A stretch of DNA of 35,458 bases from Nostoc sp. NMS4 (GTDB lineage: Bacteria; Cyanobacteriota; Cyanobacteriia; Cyanobacteriales; Nostocaceae): assembly GCF_017115095.1 (NCBI RefSeq), contig NZ_JABXKI010000295.1, forward strand, positions 1 to 35,458, written 5' to 3'. Positions 8,567-16,808 of the stretch are shown here, in pieces (the first letter of the stretch is position 1; each line of letters starts with the position of its first letter). The translations under genes were made by a program, and so were the position numbers. The notes beneath the pieces are model-generated. The model had not been told where the DNA came from and did no database searches. It saw only the letters and a program-made list of their open reading frames with translations.

Positions 8567-8850
8567 TATTTAGCAGCCTCAGCTTGTTGCATTTGGGCTT
8601 GGGCGCGTCGAATGTCTTCCTCTATTTCTGCAAATACCTCTTCACCATCAATTCCTTCACCACGTTCGAGTTCTTCAATACCTTCTTGGATTTTAGCTTT
8701 CAATTCTGCTAAACGTTTTTCTTGAAGGCGATCGCGTTCATCTAGCAATCTCAATGCTTCACCCATCACCTCACTTACTGAGTGATATCGACCACTACTA
8801 ACTTTATCCTTAACCAACTGCTCCAGTTCTGGGGTCAAAGATATATTCAC
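8566..8850 (-). CDS. parD: ParD-type antitoxin
   Basis: The N-terminus MNISLTPELEQLVKDKVSSGRYHSVSEVMGEALRLLDERD is the ribbon-helix-helix DNA-binding region of ParD/CopG antitoxins, and the helical, highly charged remainder (residues 45-94) binds the toxin. The start is a GTG at 8850, with GAGGT about 8 bases upstream. By family knowledge it neutralises ParE and represses its own promoter, which would lie in the A+T-rich 124 bases between this gene and the RNase gene. The Glu-rich tail (ELERGEGIDGEEVFAEIEED) is longer than in the shortest ParD proteins. Confidence 0.9.
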   Translation of the reverse strand: MNISLTPELEQLVKDKVSSGRYHSVSEVMGEALRLLDERDRLQEKRLAELKAKIQEGIEELERGEGIDGEEVFAEIEEDIRRAQAQMQQAEAAK

Positions 8851-8974
8851 GATTATTACCTCATTCCATTTACTTTATATCCTAACCGAAAGGAGTTGGA
8901 GCAAGGCTAAAATAATTCGTAATTAGATAATACTAGCCTGTAGCAAGTATTACAAATGACAAATGACAAATAAG

Positions 8975-11035
8975 TTAATTCGCTGCCGTTTGAGCTTCTT
9001 GATAAATTATTTCTTGAAACTGGATCATATCTTTTTGGGGATCGGCGTGGCTAACTTTCACTACTATCTGTTCGCCCAAATTTACAGAACGTTTGAAAGT
9101 CATTGGCAACTGCAAGCCCAAATCTTCTAATAAAATTAAGGCCAAGTTGCTGTCTTCTCGCAGCCACATCAACACTGTCACATCCCAAATTTCCTCTGGA
9201 TGACGGCGTAAATACTCTAGAGCATAATATCTATTAGTTTGGCGTTCCACCATTGTCACCTCTTGGGTGATGCTGGTGACATTCATCATCACTTCTTTAA
9301 GTTGATCTGCGGAAAATGGCAGAACTTCACCCCGCAAATGGGCTTTAATCTGAAAGTGAGTGAGTAAGTCACTATAGCGACGGATGGGAGAAGTTGCTTG
9401 AGTGTAAGTATCCAACCCCAAACCAGCATGACGCAAAGGCGTAATGCTCATTTCACTCTTGGGCATACAACGACGCATGGCGCAAGCGCGAACGAACCCG
9501 GCGGGAAGTAGCAGCAATTCCTCATCTGGAGGTAATTCTGGTTGCGGTTGACCGCGAAATGGCAAAGGTATGTTATGAGTTTTACCATAACGAGCCGCAA
9601 CTTCACCGGCAACAATCATCATTTCTGCTACCAGTTGCCGCGATGGGGAATCGTCCAAAATATCAATGTGGATCTCCTCACCTTTGACTTTGATCGTCGC
9701 TTCGGGCATGGTGATGCTAATTGCCCCTTGAGCGTAACGCCAAGCTTTGCGCCTTTGCGCCCAAATTGCGATCGCGGCAATTTCCGGTTCTGCCTGTACC
9801 CGCAATTGCAGCATTTCATCTACATCTTCGTAGGTGAGGCGATAAGTCGGCTTAATGAAGCTGGTATGAATGCTGTAATCTTCTACTCCCCCAGTTGTAC
9901 CTAAAACAATCCCGAAACTGAGGGCGCAAGAAACCCTTCCCTGGATCAGACTCATTGGCCCAGTTGCTAATACCTCTGGGAACATGGGAATCATCCCCGT
10001 AGGTAAATAGACTGTACTACCGCGCTTTCTGGCTTCCAAATCTAATTCATCTTCGGGTACTAACCATCTGGTGGGATCGGCGATATGCACCCAGAGGCGT
10101 TCTTGTCCATCGGGTAGTACTTCCCAACTTAGACCATCATCGATCTCTGTGGTAGTTTCATCATCAATGGTGTAAACCTTCAGGTGAGTCAGATCGAGAC
10201 GGCTTGCATCTGAGTCAATCGGCGGGAAATCCAAACGCTGTTGCGCCACTTCTAATACCTTATGAGGAAATTGAATCGGAATTGAAGAACGACGCAGGAA
10301 CAAGTTTTCATAAGGACTCCAGCAACCCAAATCTACCAATAGTTGAAAAGCCCCTTGGGGTGTTGTGGGTCGTCCCAGCATGGTCATAGTTTCTAATACT
10401 GGAGCGCTGGGCGGATAAGCGCGAGCTAAGGAGTCATAATTAACCCCCGTCCGCACGGTATCAGCGATTAGCGCTGCGTATTTTTCTAGTCCTTCTAAGC
10501 GCTGGCGATCGTGGCGCTCCCACTCTACTGCTTCACCTTTGAGCGCTTGCTCTACACGAGTTAAAAATTCCTGCTGTCCTTTAGCTTTTAGTGCCTCTAC
10601 TTCCAGTTGGTGCTTGCGTTCTGCCACTTGAGCAGCAGTTCTCGGCTCGTAAGCGTCTCCTTTCTGCTTGAAATAAAGTTTGTCGTCTGATAACAAACAA
10701 TAGGCGGCATAACAAGGAGGTGCGGCTGATTCCGAAAATAGCAGATTTGCCATTTGGTCTGGCGTAACTGTTTCCCCATCTTCAACCAATAATTCCCAAG
10801 CCACTTCTAAGCTAGATGGGTCTAAATAAGGCTCGATCTGCTCCAAAAAGCTGGCAATCTCAGAGGGCTTGTAAGTCTGTCCGGTAACTGTATAAGTTAT
10901 TTGTCTCGGCGCGAGGCTGTGGGATTGACCACGTTCGTCTACCACAAACCAGCGAGTTTTACCGTCTGGACGTTCTACGATCCCCAGACGGCGATCGCCT
11001 TGAACCCTAAATTCAACTAGCGTCCCCTTCTCCAC
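8975..11035 (-). CDS. ribonuclease II/R-family 3'-5' exoribonuclease
   Basis: The protein degrades RNA from the 3' end in the cytoplasm. The N-terminal 270 residues form the RNA-binding-type region, and the catalytic RNB domain starts at about 280. Its metal-binding core is DDETTTEIDDGLS (291-303). Compared with the four aspartates of E. coli RNase II (201, 207, 209, 210), positions 291, 299 and 300 are Asp, but the second position is Glu297. LWVHIADPTRWL and ATSPIRRYSDLLTH are further RNB hallmarks, and a short S1-like tail ends the chain. The length (686 aa) is normal for the cyanobacterial form. The start is a GTG. It lies downstream of rpmG and rpsR on the same strand, a grouping known in other cyanobacteria, though a 127-base repeat-bearing gap intervenes. 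Confidence 0.93.
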   Translation of the reverse strand: MEKGTLVEFRVQGDRRLGIVERPDGKTRWFVVDERGQSHSLAPRQITYTVTGQTYKPSEIASFLEQIEPYLDPSSLEVAWELLVEDGETVTPDQMANLLFSESAAPPCYAAYCLLSDDKLYFKQKGDAYEPRTAAQVAERKHQLEVEALKAKGQQEFLTRVEQALKGEAVEWERHDRQRLEGLEKYAALIADTVRTGVNYDSLARAYPPSAPVLETMTMLGRPTTPQGAFQLLVDLGCWSPYENLFLRRSSIPIQFPHKVLEVAQQRLDFPPIDSDASRLDLTHLKVYTIDDETTTEIDDGLSWEVLPDGQERLWVHIADPTRWLVPEDELDLEARKRGSTVYLPTGMIPMFPEVLATGPMSLIQGRVSCALSFGIVLGTTGGVEDYSIHTSFIKPTYRLTYEDVDEMLQLRVQAEPEIAAIAIWAQRRKAWRYAQGAISITMPEATIKVKGEEIHIDILDDSPSRQLVAEMMIVAGEVAARYGKTHNIPLPFRGQPQPELPPDEELLLLPAGFVRACAMRRCMPKSEMSITPLRHAGLGLDTYTQATSPIRRYSDLLTHFQIKAHLRGEVLPFSADQLKEVMMNVTSITQEVTMVERQTNRYYALEYLRRHPEEIWDVTVLMWLREDSNLALILLEDLGLQLPMTFKRSVNLGEQIVVKVSHADPQKDMIQFQEIIYQEAQTAAN

Positions 11036-11077
11036 AACTCTCGCACTTTAATTTGGTGAACAGTTTAAATAGTTTTA

Positions 11078-11160
11078 AGTTAGGAGTTAGGAGTTAGGAG
11101 TTTTGATTCTTAACTCCTGTACAGACGTGATTAATCGCGTCTCTCATAACTCATCACTCT
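11078..11160. repeat. heptamer repeats and a GTAGAGACGCGAT-type palindrome copy
   Basis: Three exact AGTTAGG units run from 11078 to 11098, and a complementary TTAACTCC lies nearby at about 11110. Between 11119 and 11145 is an imperfect copy of the palindrome also found at 13818, 28699, 29552 and 29579 (here GTACAGACGTGAT..ATCGCGTCTCT). The tract separates rpsR from the RNase gene and could reduce read-through between them. Confidence 0.7.
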
Positions 11161-11162
11161 TT

Positions 11163-11378
11163 TTAGCCTTCCGCATTGATAAATGGCAACAAAGCCACAA
11201 TCCGCGATCGCTTAATTGCTAATGTCAATTCTCGCTGTTGCTGAGATGTTAACCCAGTAATCCGACGTGGCAGTATCTTTCCCCGCTCGGTGACAAACTT
11301 ACGCAATAAATCAACATCTTTATAATCGATTGGTTCTCCTGGCTTGATCGGAGAAAGGCGACGACGGAAATAACTCAT
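11163..11378 (-). CDS. rpsR: 30S ribosomal protein bS18
   Basis: This 71-residue basic protein has the bS18 pattern: [40 protein letters not shown], then the conserved [20 protein letters not shown]. bS18 binds 16S rRNA on the small-subunit platform together with bS6. The ATG is two bases after the rpmG stop codon, so both are translated from one message. Length and sequence are those of the cyanobacterial/plastid form. Confidence 0.98.
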   Translation of the reverse strand: MSYFRRRLSPIKPGEPIDYKDVDLLRKFVTERGKILPRRITGLTSQQQRELTLAIKRSRIVALLPFINAEG

Positions 11379-11380
11379 CT

Positions 11381-11575
11381 TTACTTAATTTCCTTGTGAA
11401 CGGTATGTTTATTGCAGTGGGTGCAGAACTTTTTCAGTTCTAGCCTGTTAGTGGTGTTGCGGCGATTCTTAGTACTGGTATAACGGTTAACACCAGCAGA
11501 ACGCTTATCTGGATTTGTCCGGCACTCAGTACACTCTAATGTGATGATAATGCGGGCACCTTTACTCTTAGCCAT
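11381..11575 (-). CDS. rpmG: 50S ribosomal protein bL33
   Basis: The 64-residue basic protein starts [15 protein letters not shown] and carries two CxxC pairs (CTEC and CTHC), so it is the zinc-binding form of bL33. [20 protein letters not shown] is the conserved core. bL33 sits near the E site of the large subunit. It is the first gene of the rpmG-rpsR unit; the upstream RDD gene ends 43 bases before it. Confidence 0.98.
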   Translation of the reverse strand: MAKSKGARIIITLECTECRTNPDKRSAGVNRYTSTKNRRNTTNRLELKKFCTHCNKHTVHKEIK

Positions 11576-11618
11576 AATCTTACAAACAGTGAAGCCTGAA
11601 GAGAATTAACACAAATGA

Positions 11619-12176
11619 CTATCTTCTCACATTCCGCCGCATATTATCAACTAATCTTTTAATTTTTATATCAAGCGAGTAGCCACGACGCGACGAAACG
11701 ATGAAAGTTCCACAATAGCGATCGTGTAAAGCTTGCCGCATCTGGGTATCAGAGAAAGCAGTCCCACAATCAATTGCTAGGGGAATTACTAGCAGTATAG
11801 CAGTGGGATTGGCTCTAATATTGCTCAGGGCAATTGACACTAATAAAGCACCCAAGCCGATAATTGCCTCTCGCTTCATCAGTGAGAGCAAATCTGGAAC
11901 TCTGCCCACTACTTCCCCATTTTCCACTGACAACACCTTTAAATCGAACGCCCAACGCCCTAAACTTTGCCCTTTATTGTTGTATACCACCAGCACCCGC
12001 AAAACCAGCCAAAGTATTACAAAAACCAAGATTTCAACAAATTGAACACCGATATCGCTGCCTCCCAGTAGGGAACTAACTAACCAGACACCAAGGAAAT
12101 CAAGTCCTAATGCCATACCTCGCCGCTCAATCTCAGCCTTGGGATAGTGTTTTTGGGGAACTCGTTCGATTGTCAT
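11619..12176 (-). CDS. RDD-family membrane protein
   Basis: The N-terminal helix has the RDD signature Arg and Asp (RRGMALGLDFLGVWLV, residues about 18-33). The second part of the domain appears as YNNKGQSLGRWAFDLKVLSVENG, followed by KREAIIGLGALLVSIAL. Three or four hydrophobic segments place it in the inner membrane. RDD proteins are mostly uncharacterised; some act in ion transport. The basic C-terminal tail (KRLVDNMRRNVRR) is probably cytoplasmic. It stands directly upstream of rpmG on the same strand, so transcription may continue into the ribosomal genes. Confidence 0.85.
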   Translation of the reverse strand: MTIERVPQKHYPKAEIERRGMALGLDFLGVWLVSSLLGGSDIGVQFVEILVFVILWLVLRVLVVYNNKGQSLGRWAFDLKVLSVENGEVVGRVPDLLSLMKREAIIGLGALLVSIALSNIRANPTAILLVIPLAIDCGTAFSDTQMRQALHDRYCGTFIVSSRRGYSLDIKIKRLVDNMRRNVRR

Positions 12177-12288
12177 ACACAGGTATTTTTATTTAGGGGT
12201 TGGGAAATAACGATCGCTCCTGTTTTTTATATTAAGATGATGACTTGGCTTGTTGCTGGTCATTTTAATTAATTTGGAAGTTGTATCT

Positions 12289-12915
12289 ATGACACATCTG
12301 TTTACTAAAACAGCTATTAGTCTGGTGACGACTACTACTTTAGCGTTAGCGATCGCCATCACTACTAACAACCTAGCTCATGCTGCTGAGTTCAAATTTA
12401 ACTGGAAAGGAGACACGGGTTATTTAGCTCAAGGTTCATTTAACTACGATCCAACAACTGCTCCCAGCGTCATTTCTGAAACTGGTTTGGGAGCTACGAA
12501 AAACTTGCAGTCCCTCTCAATTTCTTTCTTTGATCCCTTGAATCATCTCATAAATAGTTTCACTCCAGTGCTTAGTGGTGTATCTAACTACAGCTATTTG
12601 AGATTCAACTTTGATCGCACTAAAGAGCAAATCTTTGGCCCCTTTGATGTTGGCAAGGATAACGATCTTGCTGGTGACACATGGCTAAATAATAATCTCG
12701 CGCTCATAGATGAAGATGCGAGTGATGAAGTTGTAGCTAAAGAATTTGGTTTGTACAACAGAAATATAGCAACCACAAAGCAAATACTAGATTTAAGCAA
12801 TAATTCGGTTCAGATATCCAAAGTTCCCGAAGGAAGCATAATGATCGGTTTATTAGCAGTGTGTAGTTTGGGATTTACCACTCAGAGAAATCTAGACAAA
12901 GCTACCCAAGAATAA
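12289..12915 (+). CDS. exported PEP-CTERM-like protein
   Basis: The start at ATG 12289 is supported by GGAAG 8 bases upstream and gives a standard signal peptide (MTHLFTKTAISLVTTTTLAL, cleavage after AHA, residue about 32). The middle part is a beta-rich exported region (FKFNWKGDTGYLAQGSFNYD). The C-terminus has VPEGSIMIGLLAVCSLGF followed by TTQRN, which matches the PEP-CTERM plan of a VPEP motif, a hydrophobic helix and a basic end, although the motif reads PEG rather than PEP. By family knowledge such proteins are sorted at the cell envelope. A longer frame from 12250 exists but would bury the signal peptide. Confidence 0.78.
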   Translation: MTHLFTKTAISLVTTTTLALAIAITTNNLAHAAEFKFNWKGDTGYLAQGSFNYDPTTAPSVISETGLGATKNLQSLSISFFDPLNHLINSFTPVLSGVSNYSYLRFNFDRTKEQIFGPFDVGKDNDLAGDTWLNNNLALIDEDASDEVVAKEFGLYNRNIATTKQILDLSNNSVQISKVPEGSIMIGLLAVCSLGFTTQRNLDKATQE

Positions 12916-12937
12916 AAAAAAGTCGGAGGCGATCGCT

Positions 12938-14200
12938 ATGTTATCAGTCAGCGATGCAGAAGCAATTATTTTAAATTTAGTACAACCGTTGGATTGTCAA
13001 CTAGATACAGAAATTGTAGATTTATTGACAGCAGATAGTCGCATTTTGGCAACACCTGTAACCAGTCCCCTAGATTTTCCCCATTGGGATAATTCGGCAA
13101 TGGATGGCTACGCAGTTCGTTACGAAGATGTACAGCACTCCAACGCCGAACAGCCAGCTATTTTAGAAATTGTTGAAGAGATTCCGGCTGGGTATCAGCC
13201 CAAGTCTACGATTCAACCAGGACAAGCAGCAAGGATTTTTACAGGTGCGGTGATTCCAGCAGGTGCGGATACTGTAGTTATGCAAGAGAAGACACGCCGC
13301 GAGGAAAACCGCGTATTTATTCTGGATGCACCAAAACCGCAAGAATTTGTCAGACACAAAGCATCTTTTTATCAAGCTGGAACACAACTACTACCAGCAG
13401 GAATTAAGTTAAACGCCTCAGAAATTGCCGTATTAGCAGCAGCACAGTGTCCGCAATTAGGTGTTTACCGCCGTCCGCGTGTAGCAATTTTTTCCACTGG
13501 TGATGAGTTGCTGACAATCGATCAGCCGTTGCAACCAGGGAAAATTGTCGATTCTAATCAGTATGCGCTGGCAGCTTTGGTGAGACAAAGTGGCGCAGAA
13601 CCGTTAATTTTAGGCATTGTGAAAGACGATCCAGTTGCTTTAGAAAAAGTCATTGCCCGCGCTATTGCGATCGCTGATATAGTTCTCTCGTCTGGTGGTG
13701 TCTCAGTGGGAGATTATGACTATGTTGATAAAATTCTAGAGTCACTAAAAGCAAAAATCCACATTCGGGCTGTGGAAATTAGTCCAGGAAAACCCCTGAC
13801 TGTCGCCACATTCGCCACTACAGACTTGATTAATCGCGTCTCTACAAACTCCCCCCTCTATTTTGGTTTACCAGGAAACCCGGCGGCTGTATTGGTGACA
13901 TATTGGCGGTTTGTGCTACCAGCAATCAAGAAACTTTCGGGAATTACTGAAGGTTGGGAACCAGCATTTTTGAAAGTGCGATCGCATGATGAATTGCGAT
14001 CGAACGGCAAGCGCGAAACTTACCTTTGGGGTAAATTACATTTAATTGATGGTGTTTACGAATTTCACAAAGCTGGTGGTAGTCACAGTTCCGGCAATTT
14101 AATTAATTTAGCTCAAACCAATGCCCTAGCTGTTCTCCCAGTGGGTGAAACATTAATTTCTCCGCAAGAAGAAGTGCAAGTTTTGCCGCTTATTAGTTAA
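12938..14200 (+). CDS. moeA: molybdopterin molybdenumtransferase
   Basis: MoeA inserts molybdate into adenylated molybdopterin to finish the molybdenum cofactor. SAMDGYAV (53-60), FTGAVIPAGADTVVMQE (101-117), STGDELL (186-192), SSGGVSVGDYDYV (251-263), PGKPL (283-287) and GLPGNPAA (310-317) are the expected motifs, and the length (420 aa) is normal. A strong GGAGG precedes the ATG. Residues about 294-303 (TTDLINRVST) are encoded by an in-frame copy of a palindromic repeat placed in a loop just before the GLPGNP strand. The reading frame is kept, so the gene is probably active. Its stop overlaps by 4 bases the stop of the convergent gene downstream. It follows the PEP-CTERM-like gene by 22 bases. 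Confidence 0.97.
   Translation: MLSVSDAEAIILNLVQPLDCQLDTEIVDLLTADSRILATPVTSPLDFPHWDNSAMDGYAVRYEDVQHSNAEQPAILEIVEEIPAGYQPKSTIQPGQAARIFTGAVIPAGADTVVMQEKTRREENRVFILDAPKPQEFVRHKASFYQAGTQLLPAGIKLNASEIAVLAAAQCPQLGVYRRPRVAIFSTGDELLTIDQPLQPGKIVDSNQYALAALVRQSGAEPLILGIVKDDPVALEKVIARAIAIADIVLSSGGVSVGDYDYVDKILESLKAKIHIRAVEISPGKPLTVATFATTDLINRVSTNSPLYFGLPGNPAAVLVTYWRFVLPAIKKLSGITEGWEPAFLKVRSHDELRSNGKRETYLWGKLHLIDGVYEFHKAGGSHSSGNLINLAQTNALAVLPVGETLISPQEEVQVLPLIS
13818..13845. repeat. palindromic repeat copy inside moeA
   Basis: CTACAGACTTGAT..ATCGCGTCTCTAC is the same element as at 28699-28726, with a few changes in the left arm. It lies wholly within moeA, in frame, and codes for TTDLINRVST. Confidence 0.75.
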
Positions 14201-15429
14201 AATGTCTGCTCAAAAGCCTCAATCAAACTGTTAACTTCCTCAAGGGTGTTGTAATGCACCATACTCACCCGAACTATTCCCCCTTGGGACGCTAACCCCA
14301 GGTATTCAATCAGCCGTTTAGCATAAAAATCACCATAGCGAATCCCTATATAATGTTGGTCAATTTTTGCCGGAATAGTTGAGCTATTTATTCCATCTAC
14401 CACAAAAGAGATAGTTGGTACACGGAATTGACGGTCAGCTTTTGATTGACCAATCACTCGCACATTCGGCTTATTGTTAAGGTAATTTAGGAGGCGATCG
14501 CTAATTTTTTCTTCATGTATACTAATTAAATCAAACGCTTGCACCATTTGATTTCTTAAATCAGGTGCTGTTTCATTTCCGTAGTGCAGTTGTGCTAATT
14601 CACTTAAATAATCACATAAACCTAACATTCCATAACTTAATTCAAAATTGACATTCCCTAACTGAAATTTATAAGGTATGTCTGTTTGGTCAATAAAATA
14701 ATGGTTAAGACCAGGCAATCTTAATAAATGTTCTTCTTTACCATAAAGTAAGGCATGATGCGGCCCATAGACTTTATAACAACTCAAAGCATAAAAATCA
14801 ACATCTAAATCTTGGACATCAACTAATCTGTGAGGTGCATAAGCTACACCATCTACACAAATCATAGCGTTGCGATCGTGTACAAATGCAGCAATTTCTT
14901 TGATCGGGTTGATGGTTCCCAGAACATTAGAAGCATGAGTTAAAGCTACCAGTTTTGTACGCTGACTCATCAATGGTTCTAAATCTGCTAAATGAAGTTC
15001 TAAAGTATCTGGGCGAACTTCCCACACTTTAATCTTTATTCCTTGTTTTTCAAGAGCTACCCAAGCACCAATATTAGCCTCATGGTCACAATTAGTAACA
15101 ATAACCTCATCGCCAGATGTAAAGGTTTGTCCCAGACAAATTGAGAGAACTTTTAACATCATTGTTGTAGATGGACCCATAACCACTTCTTTAGAAGAAT
15201 TGGCATTAATAAAAGTAGCCATTCCCTTAGTCGCTAGAGCCAATCTTTCTCCTGCAAGTTGAGAAATCGCATAAGAAGCTCCCAACTGGACATCAGAACT
15301 TAGGAGAAATTCGCTAATTTTATCTACTACTTTTTTCAGGGTTTGTGATCCACCGGCGTTATCGAAAAAAGTCCATTCACCAGCTAGAGATGGAAAATAT
15401 TGGCGAACTTTATCAAGATTCAGGAGCAT
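14197..15429 (-). CDS. cysteine desulfurase-like PLP enzyme (class V aminotransferase)
   Basis: The fold is that of NifS/SufS-like enzymes. CDHEAN near 114-119 provides the histidine that stacks on PLP, VDGVAYAPH (192-200) the aspartate that binds the pyridine nitrogen, and LSCYKVYGPH (215-224) the Schiff-base Lys219. The tail GIRYGDFYAKRLIEYLGL and GGIVRVSMVHYNTLEEV match a divergent desulfurase-like subfamily. No clear SufS-type active-site cysteine loop can be seen, so the reaction (sulfur transfer or another PLP elimination) is open. No iron-sulfur assembly gene is adjacent. The ATG at 15429 has no strong ribosome binding site. Confidence 0.85.
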   Translation of the reverse strand: MLLNLDKVRQYFPSLAGEWTFFDNAGGSQTLKKVVDKISEFLLSSDVQLGASYAISQLAGERLALATKGMATFINANSSKEVVMGPSTTMMLKVLSICLGQTFTSGDEVIVTNCDHEANIGAWVALEKQGIKIKVWEVRPDTLELHLADLEPLMSQRTKLVALTHASNVLGTINPIKEIAAFVHDRNAMICVDGVAYAPHRLVDVQDLDVDFYALSCYKVYGPHHALLYGKEEHLLRLPGLNHYFIDQTDIPYKFQLGNVNFELSYGMLGLCDYLSELAQLHYGNETAPDLRNQMVQAFDLISIHEEKISDRLLNYLNNKPNVRVIGQSKADRQFRVPTISFVVDGINSSTIPAKIDQHYIGIRYGDFYAKRLIEYLGLASQGGIVRVSMVHYNTLEEVNSLIEAFEQTF

Positions 15430-15946
15430 AATATAAGTTTTCTAGAGAATTTTCTTTACCCTAGCTTACCTTCTAACAAGTTTGAAAAGTATTGGGCGAA
15501 TAGAATTCGCTACTACACAAACCAAGTCCACCTCCGTGGACTAAGGGAAAATTAAGGATTTTGAACCTGCGTGGTGCGCCAAGCGCAGCGCAAGCGCGAT
15601 AGGCAGGTAAAGTCTCGTGTCGCCGCGACTTCTAGTCGCCAGGGCTAGTAATAAATTAGACTTTTCAAACATCCTCTAACAAGTCAACCCACCCAACGTA
15701 ATGGCAACTTTTGCTAAGGGGAAGGTAGTGAGGGGATTTCTGTATCTCACATTGGCGTAGCCTCTGTCTCCGATATGCTGTTAGCGTTCGTTGAGAAGTT
15801 GAAATCTGATGTATCAAACTTCCAGCAACTATTAATGTCTTGATTCTTCACAATTCTCGCCAATTTTATTTGATAAGTTTAAGGGAGAGTCAAAGCAACT
15901 ATTGTTTTGAGTCTTAATTCCTTGATTGAAAACAAAGGAAGGACTG
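15430..15946. other. gene-free region with interspersed repeat
   Basis: A composite repeat fills 15496-15647; its two ends (GCGAATagaATTCGC..ACACAAACCAAGTCC, and GTCGCCGCGACTTCTAGTCGCC) resemble opposite-facing copies of the block at 2316-2362. Between them is a G+C-rich stretch with alternating GCGC. After 15700 the sequence includes a GGCGTAGCCTCTG-like fragment typical of degenerate repeats. No convincing ORF was seen. The last 50 bases contain AAGGAAGGA, the ribosome binding site of the next gene. Confidence 0.55.
15496..15647. repeat. composite interspersed repeat with inverted ends
   Basis: The left end begins with the palindrome GCGAAT-aga-ATTCGC (15496-15510) and runs through ACACAAACCAAGTCC to a TCCAC/GTGGA palindrome. 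The right end has GTCGCCGCGACTTCTAGTCGCC. These two ends are related to one repeat unit read from opposite strands, which gives the block the look of a small non-coding mobile element. Confidence 0.55.
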
Positions 15947-16168
15947 ATGAACACTACGGTTAAATACGACATAGAGGTTATCAAGAAAGAAGCACTTCAA
16001 CTTGTTAAAAAGGGACTTCTTAACCGTCAGCACCCAATTTACACCATCTGTAAATATATTCCTCATCGTGACTGGGTTAATTTTGAACTTGAGTTAGAAA
16101 AAAATGAATTTCTACTCAGAGATAGAATTATCGACCTACTGAATCACGAATCGTGGGAAGACGATTGA
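15947..16168 (+). CDS. DUF4327-family small protein
   Basis: This 73-residue protein starts MNTTVKYDIEVIKKEA and has the pattern LVKKGLLNRQHPIYTICKYI, then HRDWVNFELELEKNEFLLRDRIIDLL, which I recognise as DUF4327, a cyanobacteria-restricted small soluble family of unknown function. AAGGAAGGA directly before the ATG at 15947 decides the start; a TTG at 15926 would add seven residues that include the ribosome binding site. It is a single-gene unit flanked by long non-coding stretches. Confidence 0.82.
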   Translation: MNTTVKYDIEVIKKEALQLVKKGLLNRQHPIYTICKYIPHRDWVNFELELEKNEFLLRDRIIDLLNHESWEDD

Positions 16169-16808
16169 GGCTGCATTTAGAAGCGAACCTGCATTAGCTG
16201 CATCCTAATAAAATCAAAATTACACATTCATTTTTCAATATTAAGAACCCTCGAATTAATGGGGGGTTATAAGTAAGAGATTATTAAAGTAATATACCAG
16301 TCCTAAATCATTTGTGAACAATAAGATCCACGACAACTTTTACGGATACAGCTGGCGAATAGGGGGTAAGACCCCCAGCCCTTTCGATGCAAACAAATGT
16401 ACTAATTCTTCTCCAAAAATGTATGCCTGATTAACCCCTACACAATCGGACTTAGGCGATATTCTCTAAAAAAATGCTCAATTCCAGAGGCCATAAATTG
16501 ACCGTTTTTGATCTGCGATCGCCTAAAATTTCACTGATAGCCGAGAAACATCATTTTTGGCTCTGGTCTGGGAGCGGGTTTCAGCCTTTGGCTTAGTAGT
16601 TCATTTGTACGCATTGAAAGACTTACATTACACACAAGACAACGAAATTAGCGATCATTCATGAATTACCGCTAGCTGAGAATCAGGTTTTCGCTTAAAT
16701 CTTACGTAATATCCTGTAGATATACCTCTTTTGATGGTACATGACAGTTCTGGGTAAGGAAGATGGGATAATCAAAATGTTCTGTTGCACCGTCAATGAG
16801 AAAGATTT
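16169..16808. other. 640-base gene-free region
   Basis: It contains a hairpin GGGGGT-aag-ACCCCC (16362-16376), a HIP1-like site at about 16517, and A+T-rich leader sequence before the acyltransferase gene. The stretch from about 16440 to 16640 has more even base composition than its surroundings but no sustained ORF on either strand. It may hold a promoter and long leader or a non-coding RNA; nothing specific can be claimed. Confidence 0.4.

Noticed and set aside
9542-9904. Plus-strand open frame inside the RNase gene
   Set aside because: It is the reverse-strand shadow of the RNB domain and shows no domain of its own.
15926-15946. TTG start for the DUF4327 gene
   Set aside because: The added residues coincide with the AAGGAAGGA ribosome binding site of the ATG at 15947.
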